A stretch of DNA of 64,000 nt from Lacicoccus halitifaciens. Its GTDB lineage: Bacteria; Bacillota; Bacilli; Staphylococcales; Salinicoccaceae. Positions 16,068 through 24,594 of this stretch are shown here, piece by piece. Position 1 is the first letter of the stretch. Each line of letters begins with the position of its first letter. The stretch spans positions 62,001-126,000 of the forward strand of contig NZ_JBDZDV010000002.1 in the NCBI RefSeq assembly GCF_040544485.1, written 5' to 3'. The position numbers and the translations under genes were made by a program. The notes beneath the pieces were generated by a model. The model was given only the letters and a program-made list of their open reading frames with translations, did no database searches and was not told where the DNA came from.

Positions 16068-16835
16068 TTACATTTCCGTCTTATTGAAGATGAGTATCGA
16101 CAAAACAATCATCAAAACAGATGAAATGATAGTCACGATCACAGCCGGGATGATATCCCCTATTTCGAGCTCGCCGTGCACCAGCGCCATATTGCTGCCG
16201 ATCAGATACTGAGGCAGGAATTCTGCGATATCCGGATGGATGCCCGCAATCATCATGATGATCACTGCGGTGAGCACCGTGATGAGCACACCCGGAAAAC
16301 TCGACCTGAACACTGCGGATGCCGCCATGATCAAAGTGATGAGGAATACCCCGAACAGCCACGTCAAACCGAAGGCCCAGAAGAGATTAAGAACTTCGTC
16401 ATCCCAGTAATAGATCGTGTACAAATACGTAATCAAGGCACTGATCACAAATGCCACAGTCCATGCCAGTGCAGCAAATACAGCCTTCACGAGTATGATG
16501 TTATATTTCTTGAGCCCCTTGGTGATGAGGTTGATCAGCGTATTCCTGCTGAACTCATGGGTCAGTATGCTGCCGAAGATGATGACAAGTATGACGAGCC
16601 CCATCTGATTAGCATTGCTGAAGAACTGGCTGTAGGAATCGAAGGCGGATACCGGCGGCAGTTCAAATGCGATGCCGGAATCCTCCATGACGGCTTCCAG
16701 TATATCCGGCATGAGCAGCGCCGTCAGCGGACTTACGACCCCGATGATCATGAAGACGATGATAAGGGCGAACAGCTTGAAGTTTCTGATGGACTCTATG
16801 GCCTCTTTTTTGAAGAGCGCCTTCACCTGGCTCAT
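16068..16835 (-). CDS. ABC-2 type transporter permease
   Basis: Membrane subunit of 255 residues with six helices (for example NFKLFALIIVFMIIGVVSPLTALLMPDIL at the N-terminus). It has the exporter-type layout with a long first extracytoplasmic loop. It overlaps the stop of the ATPase gene by 4 bp (ATGA), so it is the translationally coupled last gene of a four-gene operon. Family members move antibiotics, bacteriocins or lipids outwards. No antimicrobial peptide gene is visible here, so resistance or stress export is the best guess. Confidence 0.85.
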   Translation of the reverse strand: MSQVKALFKKEAIESIRNFKLFALIIVFMIIGVVSPLTALLMPDILEAVMEDSGIAFELPPVSAFDSYSQFFSNANQMGLVILVIIFGSILTHEFSRNTLINLITKGLKKYNIILVKAVFAALAWTVAFVISALITYLYTIYYWDDEVLNLFWAFGLTWLFGVFLITLIMAASAVFRSSFPGVLITVLTAVIIMMIAGIHPDIAEFLPQYLIGSNMALVHGELEIGDIIPAVIVTIISSVLMIVLSILIFNKTEM

Positions 16836-17710
16836 GACGTCACCTCCAGGTATACATCCTCAAGTGTCTTCCTCTCCCTGACGAGTTGATCCGGGTAGAC
16901 ATGATGACTGTTGAGCAGCTGGTAGACCTCTTCAAGTGTGCAGCCGGTGATGCGGTACATGTTATCAGCCATCCGCTCCAGAATGAGGTCACCGGCGAGC
17001 CTGTTGCGTTCTTCCGGGGTGAGTTTCACTACGATGCCTTTGTCACCAAAATTCCCATCCTTCAGGTCGATTTCCTGTACAAGTTTCCCTTCATACAAAA
17101 TACCGGCCTTATCACAGATGCGCTCCACATCGGATAATATATGCGTTGAAAAGACGACCGTCGTTTCGCCTTTGACCTGGTGCAGTATATTCAGTATTTC
17201 TTTCCGGCCTTTCGGATCGAGCGCACTCGTCGGCTCGTCACAGATCAGCAGCTTCGGCCGGTTGATCAGCGCCTGGGCGATCCCGAGCCGCTGCTTCATG
17301 CCGCGTGAATAGGCCTTGATTCTTTTTTCCACGCCCTGCAGACCGACGAGTTCAAGCAGATGGTCGATGCGCGCTTTCCTATCGGCTTTTTTAATACCTG
17401 TGATTTCAGCACACAATTCCAAGTATTCCCCTGCATTCATATAAGCATAAAATTCGGGTACATCCGGCAGAAAGCCGATATGCCTGTTCGTTGACGTGTT
17501 CCCGAAGACGACCTTTTCACCGTTGACATGAATCTCCCCCGAATCCTGCTTCAGCAGGCCGAGAACCATCTTCATCGTCGTTGTTTTTCCGGAACCGTTG
17601 TTGCCGATGAAGCCGTAAATCGTATTCTCCTCGACCACGAGGTCCAGGCCGCCTATCACTTTATTGTCCCTGAAGGATTTGTGCAGATCATCAATTTTCA
17701 GGATGCTCAT
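16832..17710 (-). CDS. ABC transporter ATP-binding protein (BcrA/CcmA type)
   Basis: A 292-residue ATPase. Walker A is GNNGSGKTTT (~36-45), the signature YSRGMKQRLGIAQALI (~133-148), Walker B LLICDEPTSALDP (~153-165), and the H-loop STHILSDVERICD. A ~90-residue C-terminal extension follows, as in ATPases paired with ABC-2 permeases. It starts 1 bp from the preceding small gene and overlaps the permease gene. Together with the XRE regulator this resembles regulated self-protection exporters. The substrate cannot be inferred. Confidence 0.92.
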   Translation of the reverse strand: MSILKIDDLHKSFRDNKVIGGLDLVVEENTIYGFIGNNGSGKTTTMKMVLGLLKQDSGEIHVNGEKVVFGNTSTNRHIGFLPDVPEFYAYMNAGEYLELCAEITGIKKADRKARIDHLLELVGLQGVEKRIKAYSRGMKQRLGIAQALINRPKLLICDEPTSALDPKGRKEILNILHQVKGETTVVFSTHILSDVERICDKAGILYEGKLVQEIDLKDGNFGDKGIVVKLTPEERNRLAGDLILERMADNMYRITGCTLEEVYQLLNSHHVYPDQLVRERKTLEDVYLEVTS

Positions 17711-17711
17711 A

Positions 17712-17909
17712 TCACCGGCGCTCCAGGACGAAGTAGAGTATCGGGCCGATCAGATTGAACAGGATGATGATGAGCACCCAGACCGGTTTGTTCAAGTATC
17801 TGAAAGTCTGCTGCCTGATCGCCATCACAAGGGCTGTGATCATGAGGATCAGCTGGAGCGCTGCAAGCGGGATGAGGAATGGCAGAAGCTCATTGATTTC
17901 ATTATTCAT
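17712..17909 (-). CDS. Small PLDc_N-domain membrane protein
   Basis: A 65-residue protein with two membrane helices (LLPFLIPLAALQLILMITALVMAIRQ and WVLIIILFNLIGPILYFVLERR). The end matches the 'phospholipase D nuclease N-terminal' small-domain family, including the typical IGPILYF...R. The start at 17909 overlaps the regulator's stop by 8 bp, and the next gene begins 1 bp after its stop. It is therefore embedded in the operon and may be an accessory subunit of the exporter or modulate the regulator. The family has no proven activity. Confidence 0.75.
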   Translation of the reverse strand: MNNEINELLPFLIPLAALQLILMITALVMAIRQQTFRYLNKPVWVLIIILFNLIGPILYFVLERR

Positions 17910-19005
17910 TTTTTTCGCCTCCGATATATTTTTTAAGGTTATGGACGATGTTTTTAAAGCTGATGTCATCTTTGTATGCTGAAAAGACTGCACTGTTTTC
18001 GACGACATCGATCAGCTGCTCTTTGGCCAGGCCGATTTTAACCGGGGCGTCCCTGCCCGTGTCGATATCCGCGATCCACTGATCCACTTCGGAGAAGAAT
18101 TCATCCCCGTGGATATAGTATTCTTTGAATAGATTCTTCACACATTCCTGAAATTCCCTCAAATAAAACAGGCATTGCTCTTTATCATGAACGTATTTCA
18201 TCGCAGCAGCCAGGTAGAAGTTCAAAATGGAATTCGGATGCAGGGACTTCATGTTGAAAGTCCGGTCAAGCCCCGAACCTCTTTCAATCACTCCATCCAG
18301 ATCATCATAGAGGCCGGAGTGCAGAAGCATCGTCAAATCATTCATCATATATATGACGCCCTCATATATTTGGATCTGCAGCGTCGATTTCGCTTTTTCA
18401 GGCTCGTTCATCAGCAGATATGATTGTGCCAGCACCGAACTGACCGGCAGCTTTGGAAGATTGAAGTCCTTCAGCAGTTCGCTCGCCTCCCCTGGCTGCT
18501 CTTTCATGATCAGGATCACGGCCTTGTAGAAGACCATCTCCTCCTTCAGGTGGAGCGACTCTGAAAACTCAAGCACTCTTCCGATGTAAGTTTCGGCAAG
18601 TTCGAGGACCGGATCTTTATCTTCAGTGAAATTGACATGGTTGATCAGCAGTTTGATCATTGCGGAAAGGAATGGATAACAGTTATAATACCTTTTTGAA
18701 TAGCTCCGCACCCTGCCGAGCACAGCCTCGAAATCTTCACTGCTGAAAGCTTCCGCAAACTCATTGTAGATCTGCCTGATCTGCGATTTGTTGAGGTCCG
18801 GGGAAAAACCGACCAGCTCATCGAGCGAGATATCAAACAGCACCGAGAGCTCGCCGAGGTAACCGATATCGGGGATCGAGTGCCCCTTCTCCCATTTCGA
18901 GACCGCCGCCTTGCTGATATTCAGGAATTCCGCAAGTTCATTTTGGGTGAAGCCGATCCTCTTCCTGTGTGAAAGTATATTTTGACTGATGTTCATCTCT
19001 GACAT
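17902..19005 (-). CDS. XRE-family regulator with long helical-repeat C-terminus
   Basis: A 367-residue protein. Residues 1-60 are a helix-turn-helix of the Cro/CI type (RKRIGFTQNELAEFLNISKAAVSKWEKGHSIPDIGYLGELSVLFDISLDELVG). The remaining 300 residues are all-helical with TPR-like patterning, as in Rgg- or PlcR-like regulators that sense peptides, although no family match can be named. A GGGGGTG site precedes the ATG. It heads the operon for the small membrane protein and the ABC exporter. A perfect 18-bp palindrome 64 bp upstream is a candidate autoregulatory operator. Confidence 0.88.
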   Translation of the reverse strand: MSEMNISQNILSHRKRIGFTQNELAEFLNISKAAVSKWEKGHSIPDIGYLGELSVLFDISLDELVGFSPDLNKSQIRQIYNEFAEAFSSEDFEAVLGRVRSYSKRYYNCYPFLSAMIKLLINHVNFTEDKDPVLELAETYIGRVLEFSESLHLKEEMVFYKAVILIMKEQPGEASELLKDFNLPKLPVSSVLAQSYLLMNEPEKAKSTLQIQIYEGVIYMMNDLTMLLHSGLYDDLDGVIERGSGLDRTFNMKSLHPNSILNFYLAAAMKYVHDKEQCLFYLREFQECVKNLFKEYYIHGDEFFSEVDQWIADIDTGRDAPVKIGLAKEQLIDVVENSAVFSAYKDDISFKNIVHNLKKYIGGEKNE

Positions 19006-19068
19006 ACCGCACCCCCTTTAAGTCCATTTTATATCGGATGTCTTTGATTATATATTACTTCTTTAGTT

Positions 19069-19086
19069 ACTTTTATGCATAAAAGT
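19069..19086. promoter_or_regulatory. 18-bp perfect palindrome upstream of the XRE-ABC operon
   Basis: ACTTTTATGCATAAAAGT, with no T-run after it, so unlikely to be a terminator. It is a candidate operator for the XRE protein. Confidence 0.4.
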
Positions 19087-19274
19087 CAACTGTTGGTTGA
19101 TTCGTTCCATGGATGATTTAAAAGTTTTAATATCACTGTCATGGTTAAAGCAAACCGCCGGTTGGAATAAAATATCCCGGAGATGTTATAATCAAAAAGC
19201 TTACATACCGGAAGGTTGTTATAACTGATTCCGCTGATACAGATTTCAATATACAATAACGGAGGATCGAACAC

Positions 19275-19754
19275 ATGGGTATTCTGCATGTACTGAAGCT
19301 GAGCCTCGCGGCACCGTCCCGGCGGGCCGTTTTTCAATTGAACCGTGTGAAGACAAAACATTTTTTCGGATACATACTTTTCCTGCTTCTGCTGATATTT
19401 CTGCCGAACGGCATCCAGCTGATCGCTGATTCCGTCAGCCGCGGCAGATTCGCACAGGAATATCTGATCATCCTGATACTGTACCCGTCGCTCGTCATAC
19501 TTTTCGGCATTCTTGCGATATCATTCCTGGCATCGCTCGGCCTGCTGTTCAGGTGGCTGACAGGCAGAAAACTGGTCTATCCTCTCCTTTGGAGGATGAC
19601 GGTCTATGCCCTGACGTATCCGGTCATCATCTTCACCATACTGGAGTTGTTTGATATCACATTCCCCTACATGGGGCTTCTATTGCTCATATTATTCATC
19701 ATCATTTATTTCGGGATGATCCTTGCCTATCCCAAGGCCAGGAAAAGAACTTGA
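19275..19754 (+). CDS. Membrane protein, possibly DUF1189-like
   Basis: A 159-residue protein with about four hydrophobic helices (FFGYILFLLLLIFLPNGIQLIA, YLIILILYPSLVILFGILAISFLASLGLLF, VYALTYPVIIFTILELF and LLLLILFIIIYFGMILAY). The N-terminal pattern of a short amphipathic start, 'SLAAPSRRAVFQLNRVKTKHFFGYIL', recalls DUF1189 proteins, but I cannot confirm this. A GGAGGATCG site precedes the ATG. It is single and ends in a terminator. Function unknown. Confidence 0.7.
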   Translation: MGILHVLKLSLAAPSRRAVFQLNRVKTKHFFGYILFLLLLIFLPNGIQLIADSVSRGRFAQEYLIILILYPSLVILFGILAISFLASLGLLFRWLTGRKLVYPLLWRMTVYALTYPVIIFTILELFDITFPYMGLLLLILFIIIYFGMILAYPKARKRT

Positions 19755-19761
19755 ACATTTG

Positions 19762-19803
19762 AATGCGCCTGCCCCGTATTACCGGGACAGGCGCATTTTT
19801 TAT
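19762..19803 (+). terminator. Terminator of the membrane protein gene
   Basis: A 15-bp stem with one mismatch (19762-19776 with 19783-19797), then a T-run. Confidence 0.85.
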
Positions 19804-19817
19804 TGGGAATTCAAAGA

Positions 19818-21323
19818 TCAATGCAGGCGCCGGATGCTGTATTTCTCGACCATGGCGCGTATATCTTCAATATTTTCAGGTTTTACGGCAACTGAAATGT
19901 GGCCGTCCGGACGGATCAGATATACCGAATCCTCCTCTATCCCCGCGTCTTCGAAGGATTCTTCCCAAGGCAGATGAAAGAGCTCAAAGCCCGTCTCTTC
20001 TGCAAGGGCTGCAACTTCCTCACTCATTTCCCCATATACATGGAGCTGCCAGTCGAGGGAATTTAAGGGCCGGAAGTTGTTCACTTCACCGCGGCCGGTC
20101 CACGGCAGGCGGTCGCCGCCCTTCACTTTGACGGCTGCGCCTTCACTGAGGTCACTTTCCCGGTATTCGACATGTATTTGTGAAATCGTCCGGAAAAGCC
20201 GGTCCTTCATATTGCTGAAACGGAGGATCCGGGGGATGAACACGGGGATTACAAAATTCCTCAGGCGCTGCTTGTTCACTATGAAGTTGAACATCCGGTC
20301 GGTCGTCTGCAGAAGCGTATGTGCGAATTTGATGCGCTCTGCTTCGTACGTATCAAGGATTTCTTCTGCAGCCCGCCCTTTCAGGACCGCGCTCAGCTTC
20401 CAAGATAAATTCACTGCATCGCCGATTCCGGTGTTCATCCCCTGCCCGCCGGCGGGGCTGTGTATATGGCCGGCATCCCCGACGAGGAATACCCGCCCCT
20501 TCCTGAAGGACTCCGCCACGCGGTGATGCGATCGGTAGGAGGAATACCAGTTCACCTGTTCAATCTTGACCGGGAGGACGCTCTCTGCATAAGCAGTCAT
20601 ACCGGAAAAATCTTCAGGTGCCTTACCATCCTCCATATATTCATCGGGGATCAGGCCGATCAGCCTGACCTGATCCATCGTCCTGATCGGGAAACCGAGG
20701 CAGAAGTTCTCTTCGTGGAAACCGACTGCCGGATTCTCAAGAAATGTCCCATTTTCCACATCCGCCACAAAGAACACAGGGTCGTATGTGCCTCCGGTGA
20801 AATCGATGTCCAGCGCTTTCCTTACAGTGCTGGATGCACCGTCGCAGCCGCACAGATAGGCAAAATTTTCGGTCACTGTACCTTCCGGTGTCTCCATTTC
20901 AACCTCAACCGTCTCCCCATCATCTTTGAAGTTTTTCAATTCATGCTGCCATTTCACTTCATGCCCCGCCTCATGCAGGGCATCCACAAGAATCTCCTCA
21001 TGGAGATCCTGCGGCAGTATCAGGATATATGGAAATTCGCTGAGGTCCTGCCCGATCAGCCCGAGCGGGATATCAGCCAGATGGTTTTTATTCCTGAAAA
21101 AATTGACTTTGTTGACGATCATGCCGTTGATGACGATTTTGTTGGCGATGCCCAGCTGTTCATAGAACTCGAGCGTCCTGGCATGGACGGCCATCGCGCG
21201 CGAAGTCGTCCCGGGCCCATCATCTTTGTCTATGATGGTGAACGGGATGCCCTGCCTGGCGAAAGACAGTGCGAGTACAAGCCCGCTCGGTCCGGCCCCG
21301 GATATCAAAACCTTTTCTTCCAT
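19818..21323 (-). CDS. FAD-dependent aromatic-ring monooxygenase family protein
   Basis: Flavoprotein hydroxylase of the PheA/TfdB/UbiH group, 501 residues. The dinucleotide fold is VLISGAGPSGLVLALSFARQGIPFTIIDKD (GxGxxG, ~4-33). The second NAD(P)/FAD motif is YLCGCDGASSTVRKAL (DG, ~160), and the FAD ribityl motif GRVFLVGDAGHIHSPAGGQGMNTGIGDAVNLSWKL (GD, ~275-310). The C-terminal thioredoxin-like tail is present. GGGAGG lies before the ATG at 21323. It sits alone between terminators. The natural substrate (a phenol, quinone or antibiotic) is unknown; drug-inactivating relatives such as rifampicin or tetracycline monooxygenases share the fold. Confidence 0.88.
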   Translation of the reverse strand: MEEKVLISGAGPSGLVLALSFARQGIPFTIIDKDDGPGTTSRAMAVHARTLEFYEQLGIANKIVINGMIVNKVNFFRNKNHLADIPLGLIGQDLSEFPYILILPQDLHEEILVDALHEAGHEVKWQHELKNFKDDGETVEVEMETPEGTVTENFAYLCGCDGASSTVRKALDIDFTGGTYDPVFFVADVENGTFLENPAVGFHEENFCLGFPIRTMDQVRLIGLIPDEYMEDGKAPEDFSGMTAYAESVLPVKIEQVNWYSSYRSHHRVAESFRKGRVFLVGDAGHIHSPAGGQGMNTGIGDAVNLSWKLSAVLKGRAAEEILDTYEAERIKFAHTLLQTTDRMFNFIVNKQRLRNFVIPVFIPRILRFSNMKDRLFRTISQIHVEYRESDLSEGAAVKVKGGDRLPWTGRGEVNNFRPLNSLDWQLHVYGEMSEEVAALAEETGFELFHLPWEESFEDAGIEEDSVYLIRPDGHISVAVKPENIEDIRAMVEKYSIRRLH

Positions 21324-21438
21324 ATCAATACCTCCCTGTATCACTCATTCCTTCTCTCTGATTTCTTACTACATCCATACCCGTCATATGAAAAGTTAAC
21401 AGTACAGGATTTCCAGGCGCCGAAATTGCTGAAACATT

Positions 21439-21467
21439 TTGACAATTATATGCAACAACTATACAAT
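21439..21467 (+). promoter_or_regulatory. Promoter of the GMC dehydrogenase operon
   Basis: A consensus TTGACA, 17 bp, TACAAT, 55 bp before the start codon. Confidence 0.8.
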
Positions 21468-21521
21468 TCAAGTATACTAAGTTTTTTATTTTCACTATAT
21501 AAGCATGAAGGAGGAATTCCA

Positions 21522-22304
21522 ATGGCTGATCAGGAAAAAAAGTTTTCAAGACGTGATTTCCTTAAGACTTCCGGGGTCGCGGCAGGCGGTATCGTCGGCG
21601 GTGCCATGTTCGGAGGTGTAGTCGGCAGCCTCTACAGCTCCCAGGATGACACCCAGACGGCTGAACCCGGCACAGAGACTGAAGGCGAAACTGCATCGTC
21701 CGACGGTGAACCCCTGGATGACGCACGGACTTACTTCAGCAGACGTGAAGATTTTGAAACTCTTGCAGCGGCGACGGAAAGGATTTACCCGGAAGATGAT
21801 AATGGGCCCGGCGCCATCGAACTCGGTGCACCTTATTTCATCGACAGGCAATGCAATGAATTCTGGGGCAGGAATGCCAGGGAATATATGATGGGGCCTT
21901 TCGACTATACGGCTTCGGCGACGCACGGCTATCAGGCGAAGATCACACGCGCCGAAATGCTGCTGAACGGTGTGCGCCGCATGCGTGAACTCAGTCTGGA
22001 AGACCACGACGATGAATTTTACAACCTGGATGAAGATACGCAGATCAGTATTCTGGAAGATTTTGAATCCGGTGATGTGGATGTGCCGGGCGCGGCTCCT
22101 GGCGACTTCTTCAATCTGCTCCGCAGCATGACGATCCAGGGTGTCTACGCGGATCCCGTCTACGGCGGCAACCGGGACTATGGCGGCTGGCGCATGATAC
22201 AGTTCCCTGGACCACGCATGGGCTGGACGAATGAAATCGAATCGGAGGAATTTCAGGAGATAGAACCTGAAGGCCTGCGCACTTATCAAGGAGGAGGAAT
22301 GTAG
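21522..22304 (+). CDS. Tat-exported gluconate 2-dehydrogenase subunit 3-like protein
   Basis: Small subunit of a membrane-linked GMC dehydrogenase, 260 residues. It begins with a twin-arginine signal (SRRDFLKTSGVAAGGIVGGAMFGGVVG), then an acidic linker, then the subunit 3 domain (FETLAAATERIYPEDDNGPGAIELGAPYFIDRQ...). In this family the small subunit carries the Tat signal and brings its flavin partner across the membrane. AAGGAGG precedes the ATG at 21522; a much longer upstream frame has no ribosome site. The next gene starts directly after its stop codon, so the two are coupled. Confidence 0.88.
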   Translation: MADQEKKFSRRDFLKTSGVAAGGIVGGAMFGGVVGSLYSSQDDTQTAEPGTETEGETASSDGEPLDDARTYFSRREDFETLAAATERIYPEDDNGPGAIELGAPYFIDRQCNEFWGRNAREYMMGPFDYTASATHGYQAKITRAEMLLNGVRRMRELSLEDHDDEFYNLDEDTQISILEDFESGDVDVPGAAPGDFFNLLRSMTIQGVYADPVYGGNRDYGGWRMIQFPGPRMGWTNEIESEEFQEIEPEGLRTYQGGGM

Positions 22305-24062
22305 ATGGCTGAAGAACTGGACAGAGTCGACGTTGTCGTCGTCGGTACCGGATGGGCCGGCGGCGTGGTCAGTGCAGAACTCGCGAAAGCAGGAAAGAAT
22401 GTCGTCGCCCTTGAAAAGGGGGAGGAAAAAGTCCGCAGCGACTATATCGGTGTGAAGGATGAACTGAGGTTCGACAACCGTTACGACATCATGCAGAACT
22501 TAAAAGGTGACACGGTGACTTCAAGGAATGAAATCGATGAGACCGCACTCCCGATCCGCTCACCGCAGACGATGCAGATTGGCATCGACACAGGTGGTGC
22601 AAGCGTGCACTGGGCAGGTGCGACATACCGCTACTGGCCGTATGAATTTGAAATGCGCAGCCAGACCATCGAACGTTACGGGGAGGATAAGATTCCTGAA
22701 GATATGAACCTGCAGGACTGGGGCATTACATACGAAGAGATGGAGCCCTATTATGAGCAGTGGGAATATATGGCGGGCATCGGCGGTGAGCAGGATCCGC
22801 TCGCACCCGAGCGCAACCGTCCTTGGCCGAACCCGCCGATGAAAGAAACGCCGTCACTCAGGCTCTTCAAGGACGCGGCGACCAACCTCGGGCTGCACCC
22901 TTATCAGCTTGCCGCAGGGAACATGACGGAGAACTATGAAAATCCGGACGGTGAACAGCTCAATGCCTGCATGTACTGCTCCTACTGTACAAGGCACGGC
23001 TGCGACTTTGATGCGAAGTCGGATCCGATCGCGACGGTGATCAAGACGGCCAACCGCCATGACAACTTTGAATTGAGGCACAAGGCGAACGTGAGACGTG
23101 TGCTGTATGACGAGGATGAAAATATGGCGACAGGCGTCCTTTATGTGGATGAAAACACCGGCCTTGAATATGAACAGCCTGCGGATGTGGTCGTGCTTGC
23201 AGCATTCGCATTCGCGAACAACCGCCTTCTGATGCTGTCAGGCATCGGGGAACAATACGATCCTGAGACAAGGGAAGGCACGCTCGGCCGCAACTTCAAC
23301 GGCCAGTACAACCATGCGTTCCACGGGGCGACCGGTTATTTCGAGAATGAAAAGTTCAACCTGTACATGGGGGCAGGTGCGCTTGGTGCGACATTGAGCG
23401 ATTATGCCGCGGACAACTTCGACCACACGGATCTCGACTTCCTCGGCGGCGGGGCAATCGAGCTCAGGCAGTACGGCTACGCCGCCATCACCAGCAGCGG
23501 CAACCTGCCGGAAGGCACACCGAGCTGGGGCAGGGAGTATAAGGATACATCGCTGAAATATGCATACCGTACCTTGACCATCTGGTATACGGCGAATGCG
23601 ATGTCCTACTGGCACAACTATGTGGACCTCGACCCGACCTACACCGACGAGTACGGTGATCCGCTGCTCCGCGTCACATATAAATTCGGTGACAACGAGA
23701 GGAATATCGGGGAGTTCGGCATCGAGAGATGCACAGAGATCATGGAAGAGATGGGTGCAGACATCGTCGAGCCCGGAACCATGCCCGAGGAGTTCAACCA
23801 CGTCTATACGGGCGGACATTACACCGGCGGTGTCGTGATGGGCGACGACCCTGAAACTTCGGTCGTCAACAGCTACCTTCAGATGTGGGATGTCGACAAC
23901 CTGTTTGTAGTGGGCGGCTCGGCATTCCCTCAGCACGGCGGACACCATCCGACGCCGACGATCGGGGCACTCGCCTACCGTGCCGCTGAAGGCATCCTGA
24001 TGTATATGGATGAAGAAGAGGGCCAGCTGGTTCAGGCGAACAGAAAAAGCAACCTGATATGA
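22305..24062 (+). CDS. GMC-family FAD dehydrogenase (gluconate/sugar-alcohol 2-dehydrogenase type)
   Basis: Catalytic subunit, 585 residues. The FAD fold is VDVVVVGTGWAGGVVSAELAKAGKNVVALEKG (GxGxxG, ~8-39). The GMC flavin-attachment-like segment is SPQTMQIGIDTGGASVHWAGATYRYWPYEFEMRS, and the catalytic C-terminal block VVGGSAFPQHGGHHPTPTIGALAYRAAEGI (His-rich, ~545-575). There is no signal of its own, so it should ride with the Tat-bearing subunit. The usual cytochrome c subunit is not encoded here; electrons may pass to another carrier or to quinones. It also has a CMYCSYCTRHGCDFDAK cluster (four Cys). Substrate unproven. Confidence 0.9.
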   Translation: MAEELDRVDVVVVGTGWAGGVVSAELAKAGKNVVALEKGEEKVRSDYIGVKDELRFDNRYDIMQNLKGDTVTSRNEIDETALPIRSPQTMQIGIDTGGASVHWAGATYRYWPYEFEMRSQTIERYGEDKIPEDMNLQDWGITYEEMEPYYEQWEYMAGIGGEQDPLAPERNRPWPNPPMKETPSLRLFKDAATNLGLHPYQLAAGNMTENYENPDGEQLNACMYCSYCTRHGCDFDAKSDPIATVIKTANRHDNFELRHKANVRRVLYDEDENMATGVLYVDENTGLEYEQPADVVVLAAFAFANNRLLMLSGIGEQYDPETREGTLGRNFNGQYNHAFHGATGYFENEKFNLYMGAGALGATLSDYAADNFDHTDLDFLGGGAIELRQYGYAAITSSGNLPEGTPSWGREYKDTSLKYAYRTLTIWYTANAMSYWHNYVDLDPTYTDEYGDPLLRVTYKFGDNERNIGEFGIERCTEIMEEMGADIVEPGTMPEEFNHVYTGGHYTGGVVMGDDPETSVVNSYLQMWDVDNLFVVGGSAFPQHGGHHPTPTIGALAYRAAEGILMYMDEEEGQLVQANRKSNLI

Positions 24063-24071
24063 TAAAATAAG

Positions 24072-24103
24072 AAAATCCTTTGACTCGAGTCAAAGGATTT
24101 TTT
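24072..24103. terminator. Bidirectional terminator, GMC operon / msrA
   Basis: A perfect 15-bp inverted repeat (24072-24086 with 24087-24101) followed by T-runs on both strands. Confidence 0.88.
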
Positions 24104-24584
24104 CATTTCTATATTTATTTAACAGTCCCGCAGGTATATGGCAATAATCATCAGGATGCTTATCGAGCCTGTCCTGATGTTCTTCTGCACTTCTTACATA
24201 ATTTTTAAGCGGCAGGACCTCCACCGCGATCCTCGCATGGTCTTCACGCATTTTGATGAAAACTTCCGCCCGCTTCAAGTGCGCCGGATCTTTACTGTAA
24301 AGCCCCGTCCTGTACTTCTCTCCGATATCCTCACCCTGCCGGTTAACACTGTAAGGGTCGATGATCTCGAACAGGTGATCCATGAGTGCCTCGATTGAGA
24401 TGAGCGACGGATCAAACACAGTTTTCACACATTCCGCGTAACCGTCATATTCACCTTCAAGTGAGCTTGTACTGCCGTTCGCCCTGCCGGCTTCCGTCGA
24501 CACGACCCCGGGCAGTGTCTTTACGAAAGCCTGGACACCCCAAAGGCATCCCCCGGCGAGATATACTGTCTCCACGTCTTCCAC
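24090..24584 (-). CDS. msrA: Peptide methionine sulfoxide reductase A
   Basis: Reduces Met-S-sulfoxide in proteins. The 164 residues include the catalytic motif AGGCLWGVQA (Cys13). Leu stands where most MsrA proteins have Phe (GCFWG), a variant seen in some paralogues. Other conserved parts are EYDGYAECVKTVFDPS, FEIIDPYSVNRQGEDIGEKYRTGLY (the QG.D.G..YR block), and PLKNYVRSAEEHQDRLDKHPDDYC, where the late Cys may be the resolving residue. It lies 10 bp after yoaK and is probably co-transcribed with it. The MsrA function is likely, with the altered motif worth noting. Confidence 0.88.
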   Translation of the reverse strand: MEDVETVYLAGGCLWGVQAFVKTLPGVVSTEAGRANGSTSSLEGEYDGYAECVKTVFDPSLISIEALMDHLFEIIDPYSVNRQGEDIGEKYRTGLYSKDPAHLKRAEVFIKMREDHARIAVEVLPLKNYVRSAEEHQDRLDKHPDDYCHIPAGLLNKYRNEKIL

Positions 24585-24594
24585 CCCTTCGAAA

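Noticed and set aside
20460..21521. N-terminal 354 codons of the long frame leading into the dehydrogenase subunit
   Set aside because: They are antisense to the flavin monooxygenase. The Tat signal, ribosome site and promoter place the start at 21522.
21546..22289. 247-codon frame antisense to the Tat-bearing dehydrogenase subunit
   Set aside because: The sense gene has a Tat signal, ribosome site, promoter and coupled partner. The antisense frame has none of these.
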